From positions 1-64,000 of the forward strand of contig NZ_JAFCJT010000016.1 in assembly GCF_018130785.1 (NCBI RefSeq): 64,000 nt of DNA, given 5' to 3'. Below the pieces are notes generated by a model, which saw nothing but the letters and a program-made list of their open reading frames with translations, did no database searches and was not told the origin of the DNA. Position numbers and translations under genes: made by a program. Every line of letters starts with the position of its first letter. The stretch's first letter is position 1. This document shows, piece after piece, positions 41,763 to 50,639 of this stretch. This stretch comes from Bradyrhizobium liaoningense. GTDB lineage: Bacteria; Pseudomonadota; Alphaproteobacteria; Rhizobiales; Xanthobacteraceae.

Positions 41763-41921
41763 GTGAATCAATCCCATGACATGACGACTTTGACGCTGAA
41801 GGTCCCAGGCGACGTGCGCGAAAAGCTGAAGGTCTGGGCTACGCATAACGTCACCAGCATGACGGCCGAATTGGTCCGTAGCGTCCGCGAACGCATGGCC
41901 CGCGAGCAGGCGGTGCGCTGA
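41763..41921 (+). CDS. Arc-like ribbon-helix-helix protein
   Basis: The protein is 52 residues from GTG 41763 (alternative ATG 41781). The sequence MTTLTLKVPGDVREKLKVWA then THNVTSMTAELVRSVRERMA is a clear ribbon-helix-helix unit with the TLTLKVP strand. It is a small DNA-binding repressor. Its stop shares an A with the ATG of the next gene (TGATG), so the two are coupled. It sits in front of the integrase cluster and may regulate it. Confidence 0.7.
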   Translation: MNQSHDMTTLTLKVPGDVREKLKVWATHNVTSMTAELVRSVRERMAREQAVR

Positions 41922-42196
41922 TGGCGACTGATCTCAACGAGATTGTTCGCATCGCTGCTCTAGACGCGCTTGAGGAATATGTGCGCGATCTGGAGCGACT
42001 GCCAGACCGCGACCAGGGGCTCGTTATTATCGCAAGGAAATTACTGGTCGGTCAGACGTATGAAGTCGCTGCGCACGCCAACTTCGACCGAGACCGAGTC
42101 CTGGCCCTGGCCCAAGCGATCGGCGCGAAGGTCGACATCAGCGAGACAGATCATGGACTGACGCGCGTTACGTTCACGCCTGCGGCGCGGCAATGA
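41921..42196 (+). CDS. Hypothetical protein coupled to the RHH gene
   Basis: The protein is 91 residues from ATG 41921. The helical N-terminus ALDALEEYVRDLERLPDRDQ is followed by a basic middle with ANFDRDRVLALAQAIGAKVD and a strand-rich end. No domain recognised. It lies between a repressor-like gene and the excisionase-like relic. A role in recombination control is conceivable. Confidence 0.6.
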   Translation: MATDLNEIVRIAALDALEEYVRDLERLPDRDQGLVIIARKLLVGQTYEVAAHANFDRDRVLALAQAIGAKVDISETDHGLTRVTFTPAARQ

Positions 42197-42205
42197 CTTG
42201 ATCCA

Positions 42206-42451
42206 TGGCCAAACAAGCCGCCCTGCCCCCTACACTTCCGCCGCGCTTGATCGGGCGCGAGGCGGGCGGCGGCATATGTCTCGGTTTGCCCTAACACATT
42301 CGACCGCATGGTGTTGGACGGGCGCATGCCACGCGCCCGTGTTCTAGGGGACAAACGCAAGGCGTGGGACGTGAGAGAGCTTGACTTGGCCGTTGAGGCG
42401 TTGCCCCATGAGGGTGAGGCCTTGGTCGCCAGCGACGTGGGATGGACCTGA
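42206..42451 (+). pseudogene. Integrase-associated DNA-binding protein, frameshifted
   Basis: From ATG 42206 the reading is AKQAALPPTLPPRLIGREAG and then a stop by 42293. The next frame continues AAAYVSVCPNTFDRMVLDGR then MPRARVLGDKRKAWDVRELD and LAVEALPHEG to TGA 42449-42451. This matches the small excisionase/helix-turn-helix proteins that precede rhizobial integrases. The shift occurs in the G-rich run near 42262. The TGA shares its A with the integrase ATG, so a restored reading would couple translation to the integrase. Programmed slippage or a sequencing error are alternatives. Confidence 0.7.
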
Positions 42452-43530
42452 TGCCCCGCAAGCTCCCGCTGCATGTCGAACGCAACACCGTCAAAGGCAA
42501 CACGTACCTGTCAGTCAGGATACGCAGTCAGAACGGGCCACGCATCCGCCTGCCCGATGATCCGACATCGGAAGAGTTTCGCCTTGCCTACGCTGCGGCG
42601 ATGGGCGGCACACAGAAGCCCGCCACGAAGAAGGACTCGCCCGACAGCATCTCCGCGAAGATCGACACCTACATGAAGAGCCCGGCCTACACCGGGCTCA
42701 GCGACTCCTCGAAGGACGGCTACAGCTCCCGGCTCGAGCAGATCAGGACCGACCACGGCCATCGTGCATTCTCAGGGCTCACGAAAGAGCGAATCGAAAC
42801 ATTCATTCTCGCGCCGCTCGCCAACAAGCCCGGTGCCGCGCTCGACACGCTGAAGAAGCTCCGCATCCTCATCAACCATCTCAAGCTGACACCAGACCCG
42901 ACCGCCGGAATCAAGCGGCCGAAGGGAGGCGAGATCAGGGCCTGGACCGATCGTGAGCTTGCCGCCTATGAACGGCGCTGGCCGCTCGGTACCAAGCAAC
43001 GCACCGCGTATGCGCTGATGCTCAACATGGGTACCGCCCGCGTCGACACGCATCTGTTGACGTGGCATCAGGTCGACGATGGCGCCTGCTACCGCCGGCA
43101 TAAGACCGGCGTGCAGGTCGACATGGACGTGAGTGAGGATCTGGAAAAGGCGCTGGCAGCGATGCCGCGCAAGCATGTCGTGGTCATCACCACGGCCTAT
43201 GGCAAGCCGTTCACGGTCGACGGTTTCAGCCGATTCATGCGTGATGCCATCACGGCCGCCAAATTGCCTCTATCCTGCCAGCCGCACGGCCTGCGCAAGA
43301 CGCTCGGCCGCCTGCTCGCCGACGCCGGCTGCAGCGCTCACGACATAATGGCCGCGCTCGGACACACCACGCTTGCAGAGGCCGAGAGATACACCCGCGA
43401 AGCCGATCGGAAGCGCGGCGGCGAGCGCGCGGTTACGCAGCTCAATGAACATCGGAAGAACAAACCTTCCCAAACCACACCGGGAAGTTTGGGAAAAACG
43501 GCAAAAAGCGATGGGAAAACAACGCTATGA
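42451..43530 (+). CDS. Tyrosine-type site-specific recombinase
   Basis: The protein is 359 residues from ATG 42451. The SAM-like DNA-binding domain spans roughly residues 60-160. The catalytic residues are R197 (TARVDTH), H279-x-x-R282 (PHGLRKT), H305 (LGHTT) and Y314 (AERYTREAD). It integrates or excises the local island. The tRNA-Glu 3' fragment begins 9 bases after its stop, a strong hint that tRNA-Glu is its attachment site. The C-terminal tail (PSQTTPGSLGKTAKSDGKTT) is low-complexity. Confidence 0.93.
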   Translation: MPRKLPLHVERNTVKGNTYLSVRIRSQNGPRIRLPDDPTSEEFRLAYAAAMGGTQKPATKKDSPDSISAKIDTYMKSPAYTGLSDSSKDGYSSRLEQIRTDHGHRAFSGLTKERIETFILAPLANKPGAALDTLKKLRILINHLKLTPDPTAGIKRPKGGEIRAWTDRELAAYERRWPLGTKQRTAYALMLNMGTARVDTHLLTWHQVDDGACYRRHKTGVQVDMDVSEDLEKALAAMPRKHVVVITTAYGKPFTVDGFSRFMRDAITAAKLPLSCQPHGLRKTLGRLLADAGCSAHDIMAALGHTTLAEAERYTREADRKRGGERAVTQLNEHRKNKPSQTTPGSLGKTAKSDGKTTL

Positions 43531-43539
43531 TTGCCTGGC

Positions 43540-43569
43540 TGGCGCTCCCTAGGGGAATCGAACCCCTGT
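43540..43569 (-). other. tRNA-Glu 3' fragment, probable attachment site
   Basis: About 30 bases on the minus strand match the T-arm, acceptor strand and CCA end of a rhizobial tRNA-Glu. The rest of the tRNA is absent. It lies immediately after the integrase gene and is best read as the att core of its island. The intact tRNA-Glu should be at the other end, outside the window or lost. Confidence 0.7.
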
Positions 43570-43793
43570 TTCAGCCTTGAGAGAGATCGACTAAGCCGCA
43601 CTCCGGAATTTGCCCAAGCAATCCAACCGAAGCAGGAAGCCGACGGGCACGCCGAGCCTCTCGGCGCCGCAACGAGCCGCACAGTGCGGTAATGAGAATT
43701 GATCAGCGACCGCCTCGGATGTATCAACGCTACATCCCTCGCGTCGAAACACCGATCGGCCAAGTCTGGGAAATCAAGGGGTTATGCTGGATT

Positions 43794-43857
43794 TGGTAGC
43801 GGGAGAGGGACTCGAACCCCCGACCCCAGGAGATTATGATTCCCGTGCTCTAGCCAG
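43794..43857 (-). other. Degenerate 3' part of an elongator tRNA-Met (CAT)
   Basis: The minus strand carries the D-arm 3' side, anticodon loop ATCATAA (CAT), variable loop, T-arm TTCGAGT and CCA end of a tRNA-Met-like gene. The anticodon stem is damaged and the 5' acceptor strand is missing. The 664-residue recombinase ends inside it. Best explained as another integration scar. Confidence 0.65.
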
Positions 43858-45844
43858 AGGCTGTTTGCGCCAGATGTTTAGCACGCGATGGCTGTGAAAA
43901 AGGCGCCACCTCACTGTTTTGAATCCAGGGAATGAGGTTCGTGGCCTGCGGTTCGAGATGGCCGGTGACGACTTCGAGCTTCATGATGAACTCGAACAAT
44001 GTGTCGAGTTCGTGCGGCTCGCAGTAACGCTCGCTGGTTTCGCTGTCGCCTCCGTGTCCAAGGAGGTCTGCACGATCCTCCTTCGTCAGCAGCTTCTTCT
44101 TCAGTTGCGCACCAAAGAGATGCCGCACGGCATGGGCACCCAGCCCCTCTTCGGTAATCTTGGCAGCCGCGAGGATCGGCTTGAACAGCTTGTAGAAGCG
44201 ATTTCCCAGCGGCGAACGACTGCTGGGAGAGTACAAGTCCGGAAACAGCAGCTTGTATCCAACCGCCTTGATCCTCCTGACATAGTCGAGGAAGCCCAAG
44301 CGGATCAATTCCGGATGGAGGGGGATATTGCGCTTGGACTGAGCGTTCTTGATGCGCCGCTGCGCGTTGGCGGCGATGTGAATATATGGCCGGCAGTCTT
44401 CGCGATCGAAGATGACGTCGTCGACCATCGCGCCGCAGAGTTCCTCTCGCCTTGCGCCCGTATAGTACATGAGGATCGGCACGAAATAGAGTGCGCAGTG
44501 GAAGACCTGGGAGCCGCCCTCCTCACCCCATTTGCCGAGTTCATCCCAGCCGGCGCAGTTGCTGAACGGCGCCGTCAGAAAAATCGCCTTGGCGCTATCA
44601 ATGGGCAGCTTCGCCCTCTCGTCGCGGGCACGCTTGTTCTTGCCGCGGCTCTTTGCGCGCAATTTCGTCAGGTTGATCGCCTCCAGGCTCTTTGAACCTC
44701 GAGCAATCGCGTAATCGAAGATCTGGCCAATGAAGGTCCAATGCCGATTGAGGGTGTCGCCCCCAATACCGCGCTTGCTCCGTTCGACCGATCGTCCTTT
44801 CTCGCGGAGCTCTTCGATCGTGAGTTTCTCGTCCCTAACCGATTTGCCGTAGTGCTTGTAGATTTCGAGACGGAGGAAATCGGCGAACTTGCCGACCTCT
44901 GCCTGGCCCACGAGATTGAGGTCGTGAATGCGCTGGTCCTGAACCATGAACTTGATGAACAGGTTCGAGATGCTCTTGGCCTGCCGCTGCGTCTTCTCGT
45001 CCCAATGACCGTCAGCAGCGTTCTGCTGGATGACGCCATCCGCAAATCGCGAAAAGTCGGCCATGGGCACGAATTGCAGGATCGTAGCAACGCCATTCGT
45101 CTGCGGTGGATCGTTTGAACGATCCACCGCAGGGACTGCTGCCGCGACAATCGGCTTCGGTGGATCGTTCATCGCAAGCAGCAGGCGATCCACCAGTCCC
45201 TCGTCTTCGACTCGCGCCCCTCCGTACCGGCGCTCGGACTCTGCCAGCGCAAGCCTCATTCCGCGGAAGTACGTCCCCTGCGCCACGTCCATGTTCATGG
45301 CGGTCGGCGCGGCCTGCACGCCTTCGATCATTTGCCGAAGGACGTGGTACTTGGTCGGCACCATGTCGTTGGCCCGAAGCATGGTCAGATGGCGCTTCAC
45401 AGCCTCGATGTCCGCCTCCGAGAGACCATCGGCGATCATCCGGTCGCGATCCTCAGGACGCACGGCAGCGCCGTGTCCTTGGGCATCCAGCAGGGTGTAG
45501 GTCCACAAGGCCCGCCGGTCGTCCGACCGCGCCTGGTCGACGTCAAAGCCGGGCGCGTTCTTGGCAGCGAACGCCACCCGATCGAGCTTGGCTACCTGCT
45601 TCTCGACGACGGCATGAAGCATTGTCTCAATTTGAGACCGCGACAGCCGATCGGCACCATCAGCAAGCATGGCAACATCATCCAAGAACAGGTTGACCTG
45701 GGTAGCCAGCCGACAAGCCGCCGCCCGGTTCGTCGTTTTCAGGCTCATGGAAAGATGCGGGCGGCCGAGCACGCTGGCAAGCGCCCGAGGGGTACGACGG
45801 CGCCAATAGTAGACGGCTTGGCGGCGAAAGATGTGGAAAGCCAT
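43850..45844 (-). CDS. Large DUF6538-type tyrosine recombinase
   Basis: The protein is 664 residues from ATG 45844; longer open sequence upstream runs through the tRNA and is not used. The N-terminus MAFHIFRRQAVYYWRRRTPR then ALASVLGRPHLSMSLKTTNR is the DUF6538-like start typical of long rhizobial integrases. The catalytic domain is C-terminal: TGARREELCGAM (Arg), HAVRHLFG (His-x-x-Arg) and LGHGGDSETSERY (His and Tyr). Its stop codon lies inside the tRNA-Met fragment. Its start is about 100 bases from the 3' end of the intact tRNA-Gln, so tRNA-Gln is a likely target. Confidence 0.9.
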   Translation of the reverse strand: MAFHIFRRQAVYYWRRRTPRALASVLGRPHLSMSLKTTNRAAACRLATQVNLFLDDVAMLADGADRLSRSQIETMLHAVVEKQVAKLDRVAFAAKNAPGFDVDQARSDDRRALWTYTLLDAQGHGAAVRPEDRDRMIADGLSEADIEAVKRHLTMLRANDMVPTKYHVLRQMIEGVQAAPTAMNMDVAQGTYFRGMRLALAESERRYGGARVEDEGLVDRLLLAMNDPPKPIVAAAVPAVDRSNDPPQTNGVATILQFVPMADFSRFADGVIQQNAADGHWDEKTQRQAKSISNLFIKFMVQDQRIHDLNLVGQAEVGKFADFLRLEIYKHYGKSVRDEKLTIEELREKGRSVERSKRGIGGDTLNRHWTFIGQIFDYAIARGSKSLEAINLTKLRAKSRGKNKRARDERAKLPIDSAKAIFLTAPFSNCAGWDELGKWGEEGGSQVFHCALYFVPILMYYTGARREELCGAMVDDVIFDREDCRPYIHIAANAQRRIKNAQSKRNIPLHPELIRLGFLDYVRRIKAVGYKLLFPDLYSPSSRSPLGNRFYKLFKPILAAAKITEEGLGAHAVRHLFGAQLKKKLLTKEDRADLLGHGGDSETSERYCEPHELDTLFEFIMKLEVVTGHLEPQATNLIPWIQNSEVAPFSQPSRAKHLAQTASG

Positions 45845-45945
45845 TGCGAGCGACACCCTGGTGCAGCAGTGATGTGTCGCAGCGCTGTGCAGCAGCGCCC
45901 CAGCCAGGCCAGTTTCGTGAGCTTTTTCAGAGGAAGCGGAGCCGC

Positions 45946-46020
45946 TGGCTGGGGCGGGAGGGATCGAACCTCCGAATGGCGGAATCAAAATCCGCTGCCT
46001 TACCGCTTGGCTACGCCCCA
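45946..46020 (-). tRNA. tRNA-Gln (TTG)
   Basis: A 75-nucleotide cloverleaf including the encoded CCA. The acceptor stem TGGGGCG pairs with CGCCCCA, the anticodon arm is GCGGA-TTTTGAT-TCCGC with anticodon TTG, and the T-arm is GGAGG-TTCGATC-CCTCC. It is intact and marks the boundary between the island and the core genes on the right. Confidence 0.95.
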
Positions 46021-46290
46021 ACAGGCGACCAGGAAACGGGGCGGAAGAACTGGCTACCGCAGATTCCCGCTGGTCGCAGCCGGTCTATAGGGAGCGGCGC
46101 GGCATTTCAACCGCCTGGAGGGGCAAAATACCACAGGTCCAAGACCGGGTCGGGCGTTCGCCGCGCCACCCTTTATATTATAGGCCCGGCGGCGCCGCTC
46201 CCGGCCAGCGCTGTCCCGGCGTTCCGGGCCATTGAGACCTCCCCCGTTTCATGGGAATACGGCGCCAATACCTGTCCACGGGAGTGAGCC

Positions 46291-48069
46291 ATGACCTACC
46301 GCGCGCCGATCTCTGACATGCTGCTGTCGCTCAACCATGGCGCCGGCCTGAAGGCTGCCGTGGAGGCCGGCCATTACGGCGATTTCGACGGCGACATCGT
46401 GAGCGCCGTGCTGGAGGAAGCCGGCAAGTTCGCAACCGACGTGCTGGCGCCGCTCAACAAGGTCGGCGACGAGCACGGCATCAAGCTTGACGATGGCAAG
46501 GTCACGACTGCGCCGGGCTGGCCGGATGCCTACAAGCGCTGGACCGAGGGCGGCTGGAACGCGGTGTCGGGGCCTGAGGATTTCGGCGGCCAGGGCTTGC
46601 CGATCGCGATCAACGCGGCCTGCACCGAGATCTGGAGCGCCTCCAACGTCGCCTTCGGCCTCTGCCCGCTGCTGACGGCCTCGGCGATGGAGGCGCTGGA
46701 TGCGCATGGCAGCGACGAGCTGAAGAAGATCTATCTGGAAAAGCTCGTCTCCGGCGAATGGACCGGTACGATGCAGCTGACCGAGCCGCAGGCCGGCTCC
46801 GACGTCGGCGCGCTGCGCACCCGCGCCGACAAGCAGGCCGACGGCACCTATCGCATCAAGGGGACGAAGATCTTCATCACCTATGGCGAGCACGACATGA
46901 CCGACAACATCGTGCATTTCGTGCTGGCGCGCCTGCCGGACGCGCCCGCGGGTACCAAGGGGATCTCGCTCTTCCTCGTGCCGAAGTTCATGGTCAATGC
47001 CGACGGCTCGCTGGGGCAGCGCAACGACATCTTTGCCTCCGGCGTCGAGCACAAGCTCGGCATGCATGCATCCCCCACCTGCACCATGACCATGGGCGAT
47101 CATGGCGGCGCGATCGGTTTCCTCGTCGGCGAAGAGAACCAGGGCATGCGCTGCATGTTCACGATGATGAACCAGGCCCGCCTCGGCGTCGGCCTAGAGG
47201 GCGTCGGCGTTGCCGATCGCGCCTACCAGCAGGCGCTGGCCTATGCGCAGGAGCGCAAGCAGGGCCGCGCCGTCGGCAAGAAGGGCGACGGCTCGGACGC
47301 GATCTTCGTCCATCCCGACGTCAAGCGCATGCTGATGCGGATGCGGGCGCAGACCGCGGCGGCGCGAACCATCTGCTATGCCACCGCCGTCGCGCTCGAC
47401 GTCTCGACGCGCGCCAAGGATCCCAAGGTCCGCGCCGATGCCGCCGCCCGCGCGGCGCTGCTGACACCGATGGCGAAAGGCTATTCCACCGATATCGGCA
47501 ACGAGGTCGCCTATCTCGGCGTGCAGGTGCACGGCGGCATGGGCTTCATCGAGGAGACCGGCGCCGCGCAGCACTATCGCGATGCGCGCATCACCGCGAT
47601 CTACGAGGGCACCAATGGCATCCAGGCGATCGATCTCGTCACCCGCAAGCTCGCGGCCAATGGCGGCGTCGCGGTATGGACGCTGCTCGACGAGCTCTCG
47701 GCGACCGTGAAGCAGGTCGAAGCCTCCAACGATCCCGCTTTCGGCACCACGGGTATCAAGCTGCGCGAGGCGCTGGAGGCGCTGACGCGCACCAGCAAGT
47801 GGCTTCTGGAGCGCGTGACCTCCGCGCCGAACGAGGCGCTCGCAGGCGCGACGCCGTATTTGCAGCAGTTCGGCGCCACCCTCGGCGGCTGCATGCTGGC
47901 CTCCGAAGCGCTCGCCGCCAAGTCCGACGGCAACACCGACGCTGCGCGCTACGTCTCGCTCGCGCGCTTCTTCGCCGAGAACATCACGGTGCAGGCCGGC
48001 GCGCTGGAACGCACGGTGACGGAGAGCGCGGAGTCGGTCGCTGCGGCGGATGCGGTGCTGCTGGGGTAA
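46291..48069 (+). CDS. Acyl-CoA dehydrogenase with C-terminal extension
   Basis: The protein is 592 residues. The flavin-binding and substrate region includes GEWTGTMQLTEPQAGSDVGA, a hallmark, and KIFITYGEHDMTDNIVHFVL. The C-terminal region has VHGGMGFIEETGAAQHYRDA then RITAIYEGTNGIQAIDLVTR, which supplies the catalytic Glu, and an extra helical domain. The length fits the group that includes DmdC-like and FadE-like enzymes with a C-terminal extension. It oxidises acyl-CoA to enoyl-CoA with FAD. ATG at 46291 is preceded by GGAGT. Confidence 0.95.
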   Translation: MTYRAPISDMLLSLNHGAGLKAAVEAGHYGDFDGDIVSAVLEEAGKFATDVLAPLNKVGDEHGIKLDDGKVTTAPGWPDAYKRWTEGGWNAVSGPEDFGGQGLPIAINAACTEIWSASNVAFGLCPLLTASAMEALDAHGSDELKKIYLEKLVSGEWTGTMQLTEPQAGSDVGALRTRADKQADGTYRIKGTKIFITYGEHDMTDNIVHFVLARLPDAPAGTKGISLFLVPKFMVNADGSLGQRNDIFASGVEHKLGMHASPTCTMTMGDHGGAIGFLVGEENQGMRCMFTMMNQARLGVGLEGVGVADRAYQQALAYAQERKQGRAVGKKGDGSDAIFVHPDVKRMLMRMRAQTAAARTICYATAVALDVSTRAKDPKVRADAAARAALLTPMAKGYSTDIGNEVAYLGVQVHGGMGFIEETGAAQHYRDARITAIYEGTNGIQAIDLVTRKLAANGGVAVWTLLDELSATVKQVEASNDPAFGTTGIKLREALEALTRTSKWLLERVTSAPNEALAGATPYLQQFGATLGGCMLASEALAAKSDGNTDAARYVSLARFFAENITVQAGALERTVTESAESVAAADAVLLG

Positions 48070-48125
48070 CTGGTAGGCTGCTGATCCCGACATCCCCGCG
48101 CAACCGCAAAGCGGTTGTCGCTGGA

Positions 48126-48212
48126 GGTGCTCGCGTAGCGAGCCTCGAAGGATGAACGGCCGAGATGCAGCCGGGCCGTCGCCCTTCGAGGCTCGCCGAA
48201 GCGGCGAGCACC
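48126..48212. repeat. REP-like inverted repeat
   Basis: Two imperfect arms, GGTGCTCGC...CCTCGAAGG and CCTTCGAGG...GCGAGCACC, form a long hairpin between two convergent genes. Elements of this type are frequent in Bradyrhizobium intergenic regions and may stop transcription. Confidence 0.65.
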
Positions 48213-49463
48213 TCAGGGTGACGGTGATAGAGTGTGCGAATCTTCCAGCCTCTTCCCCGGCCGCCACAGCACGATTCCCGCCGCCACGAGATCCAGCACC
48301 ACACACATCGCAAACGCGCTCGTGTAGTCGCCGGTGAAGCTCCGCACGAGGCCGACGATGCCTGGGCCGAAGGCGCTGACGATGCCGCTGATCGACGTGC
48401 CCAATCCCATGGCCGCGGCAAAGGCGGCAGCTCCGATCTCGCGCTGGATGATCAAGGGCGGGAACGTGATCATGTTGCCGATCGAGAAGCCGTAGACAGC
48501 GCAGCATACGAGCAGCACGGTCGGGCTCGTGCTTTGGAGAAGCACGAACAGCGCCGCCGCCTGGCTCGTCATCGACGCCGCACAGGCGAGCCGCGGATCG
48601 AGCCGGTCGACGAACAGGCCGAGCGACAGGCGGCCGATCACCGCCATTGCCGCCATGACGGTGACCGCAAGGCCGGCACTGGCGCGGCCAATCAGCGGCT
48701 CGAGGAACGTCACCTGGTGGATGATGAATCCCATCTGCGCCAGCAGCGCGATCGCGATCGGCAGCACCATGGTCCAGAACGCCGCGTTGGCGAGCAGCGT
48801 CCTGCGGGAATGGGCCGGTGCGGCCATTCCAGCGGACGAACGGTCGCCCGATGCCGGCGACATCTGCGTCGGCCAGCCGATGAAGATGACGACCACCGGC
48901 AACACCAGCACCACCATCGCCATCGTGGCGGCGAGCATGGCGGACCGGAAGCCGACGCTGCCGGTCAGCGACAACAACAGCGGAACGAGGACGATGCCGC
49001 CGCAGGTCGCGCCGTTGAATGCGAGGCTGAGCGCGAGCCCGCGGCGCCGCTCGAACCAGGAGTTCAGCACGGTGGCGATCACCACGGTGCCCATGCCGGT
49101 CCAGCCGACCGACATCAGCGCATAGGCAAGATAAAGCTGCCAGGGCGTCTGCATCAGCGCCAGCAGCACGGTCGAAGCGCCGAGCGCCGACAGGCCGCAC
49201 AGGATCAGCGCGCGCAGCCCGATGCGGGCGAGCAGATCGTCGGTGAAGATGACAAGCACGGAGGTCAGGAGAAACGAGAAAGTGCTGGCCGCCGAAACCA
49301 GCGAGCCCGGCCAGCCATGGGCACGCTGAAGCTCGGCGAGATAGACGCCCTGGCCGTAAAGACCGAAGCCGAACATGAAGAAGGCCATCAGGAAACAGGC
49401 CAGCACGACGCGCCAGCCGCGATAACGCAGCGAGGATTCGTCAAAGCTCGTTGCGGCAATCAT
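48213..49463 (-). CDS. MFS transporter
   Basis: The protein is 416 residues with about 12 hydrophobic segments. The first begins WRVVLACFLMAFFMFGFGLY and the second half begins LANAAFWTMVLPIAIALLAQ. The loop-2 region LARIGLRALILCGLSALG fits the MFS signature. The second half contains GRLSLGLFVDRLDPRLACAA. It resembles oxalate/formate-like antiporters and monocarboxylate carriers, but the substrate cannot be read from sequence. The gene is convergent with the acyl-CoA dehydrogenase across the REP-like repeat. Confidence 0.92.
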   Translation of the reverse strand: MIAATSFDESSLRYRGWRVVLACFLMAFFMFGFGLYGQGVYLAELQRAHGWPGSLVSAASTFSFLLTSVLVIFTDDLLARIGLRALILCGLSALGASTVLLALMQTPWQLYLAYALMSVGWTGMGTVVIATVLNSWFERRRGLALSLAFNGATCGGIVLVPLLLSLTGSVGFRSAMLAATMAMVVLVLPVVVIFIGWPTQMSPASGDRSSAGMAAPAHSRRTLLANAAFWTMVLPIAIALLAQMGFIIHQVTFLEPLIGRASAGLAVTVMAAMAVIGRLSLGLFVDRLDPRLACAASMTSQAAALFVLLQSTSPTVLLVCCAVYGFSIGNMITFPPLIIQREIGAAAFAAAMGLGTSISGIVSAFGPGIVGLVRSFTGDYTSAFAMCVVLDLVAAGIVLWRPGKRLEDSHTLSPSP

Positions 49464-49765
49464 CGATGGAGCAATCGGCCAGGGGAAATGGCATTGGGCA
49501 ATCGTGCCCTACAACCCCCGGTTTTTCAAATTAAACATTGTAGCCGTCTGTTGCAATGCGCAACGGCATATGCGAAGCGATACAACCAGTGTGATCCGGG
49601 ACAGTGCAGTTCCCGATCAGAAAAACGACAGCGCGCCATGCGGCCGGCTCACGGGGACGTTTTCGAAAAGGTCGAGCGGGCGGATTGGCACGCCTGCAAG
49701 ATGATGTAGGCTGATGCTTGCGAGACTCGCCAAGGCAAGCGTCGCGGCGACCGCAGGGGGCTCTC
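49464..49765. other. Divergent promoter region
   Basis: About 300 bases between divergently transcribed MFS and enoyl-CoA hydratase genes. It is AT-richer around 49500-49600, as expected for promoters. No clear operator or gene was seen. Confidence 0.4.
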
Positions 49766-50521
49766 ATGCCGAATGGCAATATCGTCGTCACCGAAGAGCG
49801 CGGAACGCGCGTCATCACCCTGCGCCGCCCGAGCAAGAAGAACGCGATCACGCAGGACATGTATCGCGAGATGAGCCGCGCGATCGACACCGCGCAGAAC
49901 AATCCCGACGTCCGCTGCATGATCATCACCGGTGGCTCCGGCGTGTTCACCGCCGGCGACGACATCGACGATTTCATGCAAGCCGAAGCGAATTCCGAGA
50001 CGCTGTCGGACGGTGCCAAATTCCTCTATTCGCTGGCCCTCAACGTCAAGCCGATCATCGCGGCCGTCGACGGCGCCTCGATCGGCATGGGCACGGTGAT
50101 GCTGTTTCACTGCGACTATGTGCTCGCCTCGAACGCTGCGACCTTCTCCGCGCCCTACATCCATCTCGGGCTCGTACCGGTCGGCGCGGCCAGCCTGCTG
50201 ATGCCGAACACGATGGGATATCAGCGTGCCTTCGCCATGCTGGTGATGGGGCGGACTTTCACAGCCGCGGAGGCGCACGCGGCGGGCTTCGTCAACACCG
50301 TTGTCTCGCCGGGACACACCGAGGTCGAGGCGCGCAAGGTGGCGCGCGATATCTGCCGGCTGCCGGCCGAGGCGGTCGCCGCCTCGCGCAAATTGCTGCG
50401 CGCCGCGCCCGAGGAGCTCACCCGCCGCATCGACCAGGAGGCCCATCTGTTCGGCGAGCGGTTGAAGTCGGATGAGGCTACTGCCGCGTTCAATGCGTTC
50501 GCGAACCGGAAGAAGAAGTAG
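49766..50521 (+). CDS. Enoyl-CoA hydratase/isomerase family protein
   Basis: The protein is 251 residues from ATG 49766, preceded by AGGGGG. The crotonase fold shows TLRRPSKKNAITQDMYREMS, oxyanion-hole region SGVFTAGDDIDDFM, and KPIIAAVDGASIGMGTVMLF with the second oxyanion NH. It ends in basic residues. It acts on enoyl-CoA or related thioesters. It starts divergently from an MFS carrier. Confidence 0.95.
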   Translation: MPNGNIVVTEERGTRVITLRRPSKKNAITQDMYREMSRAIDTAQNNPDVRCMIITGGSGVFTAGDDIDDFMQAEANSETLSDGAKFLYSLALNVKPIIAAVDGASIGMGTVMLFHCDYVLASNAATFSAPYIHLGLVPVGAASLLMPNTMGYQRAFAMLVMGRTFTAAEAHAAGFVNTVVSPGHTEVEARKVARDICRLPAEAVAASRKLLRAAPEELTRRIDQEAHLFGERLKSDEATAAFNAFANRKKK

Positions 50522-50548
50522 GGGGGCGGCCGGCGCCCAGCCAACGGT

Positions 50549-50591
50549 CGTCATTCCGGGGCGCGACGAAGTCGTGCGCCCTGGAATGACG
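50549..50591. repeat. Intergenic inverted repeat
   Basis: CGTCATTCC at 50549-50557 and GGAATGACG at 50583-50591, with complementary inner arms GGGCGCGAC and GTCGTGCGCC. A hairpin between two genes on the same strand, likely a repeat or terminator. Confidence 0.65.
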
Positions 50592-50639
50592 GCGAGAACT
50601 TTCGTGAAATCTTCGCGCTGAACGACTAATCTTGGTTCC

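Noticed and set aside
43794..43857. Functional tRNA-Met
   Set aside because: The 5' acceptor strand is absent and the anticodon stem does not pair properly, so it cannot fold into a full cloverleaf.
43850..46021. A longer integrase start extending through the tRNA-Gln
   Set aside because: The extra 59 codons include the tRNA itself and match no integrase N-terminus. ATG 45844 begins the DUF6538-like sequence.
47194..49200. A 668-codon minus-strand open frame across the acyl-CoA dehydrogenase and MFS genes
   Set aside because: It runs antisense to one well-supported gene and out of frame through another. Composition is shadow-like, without signatures.
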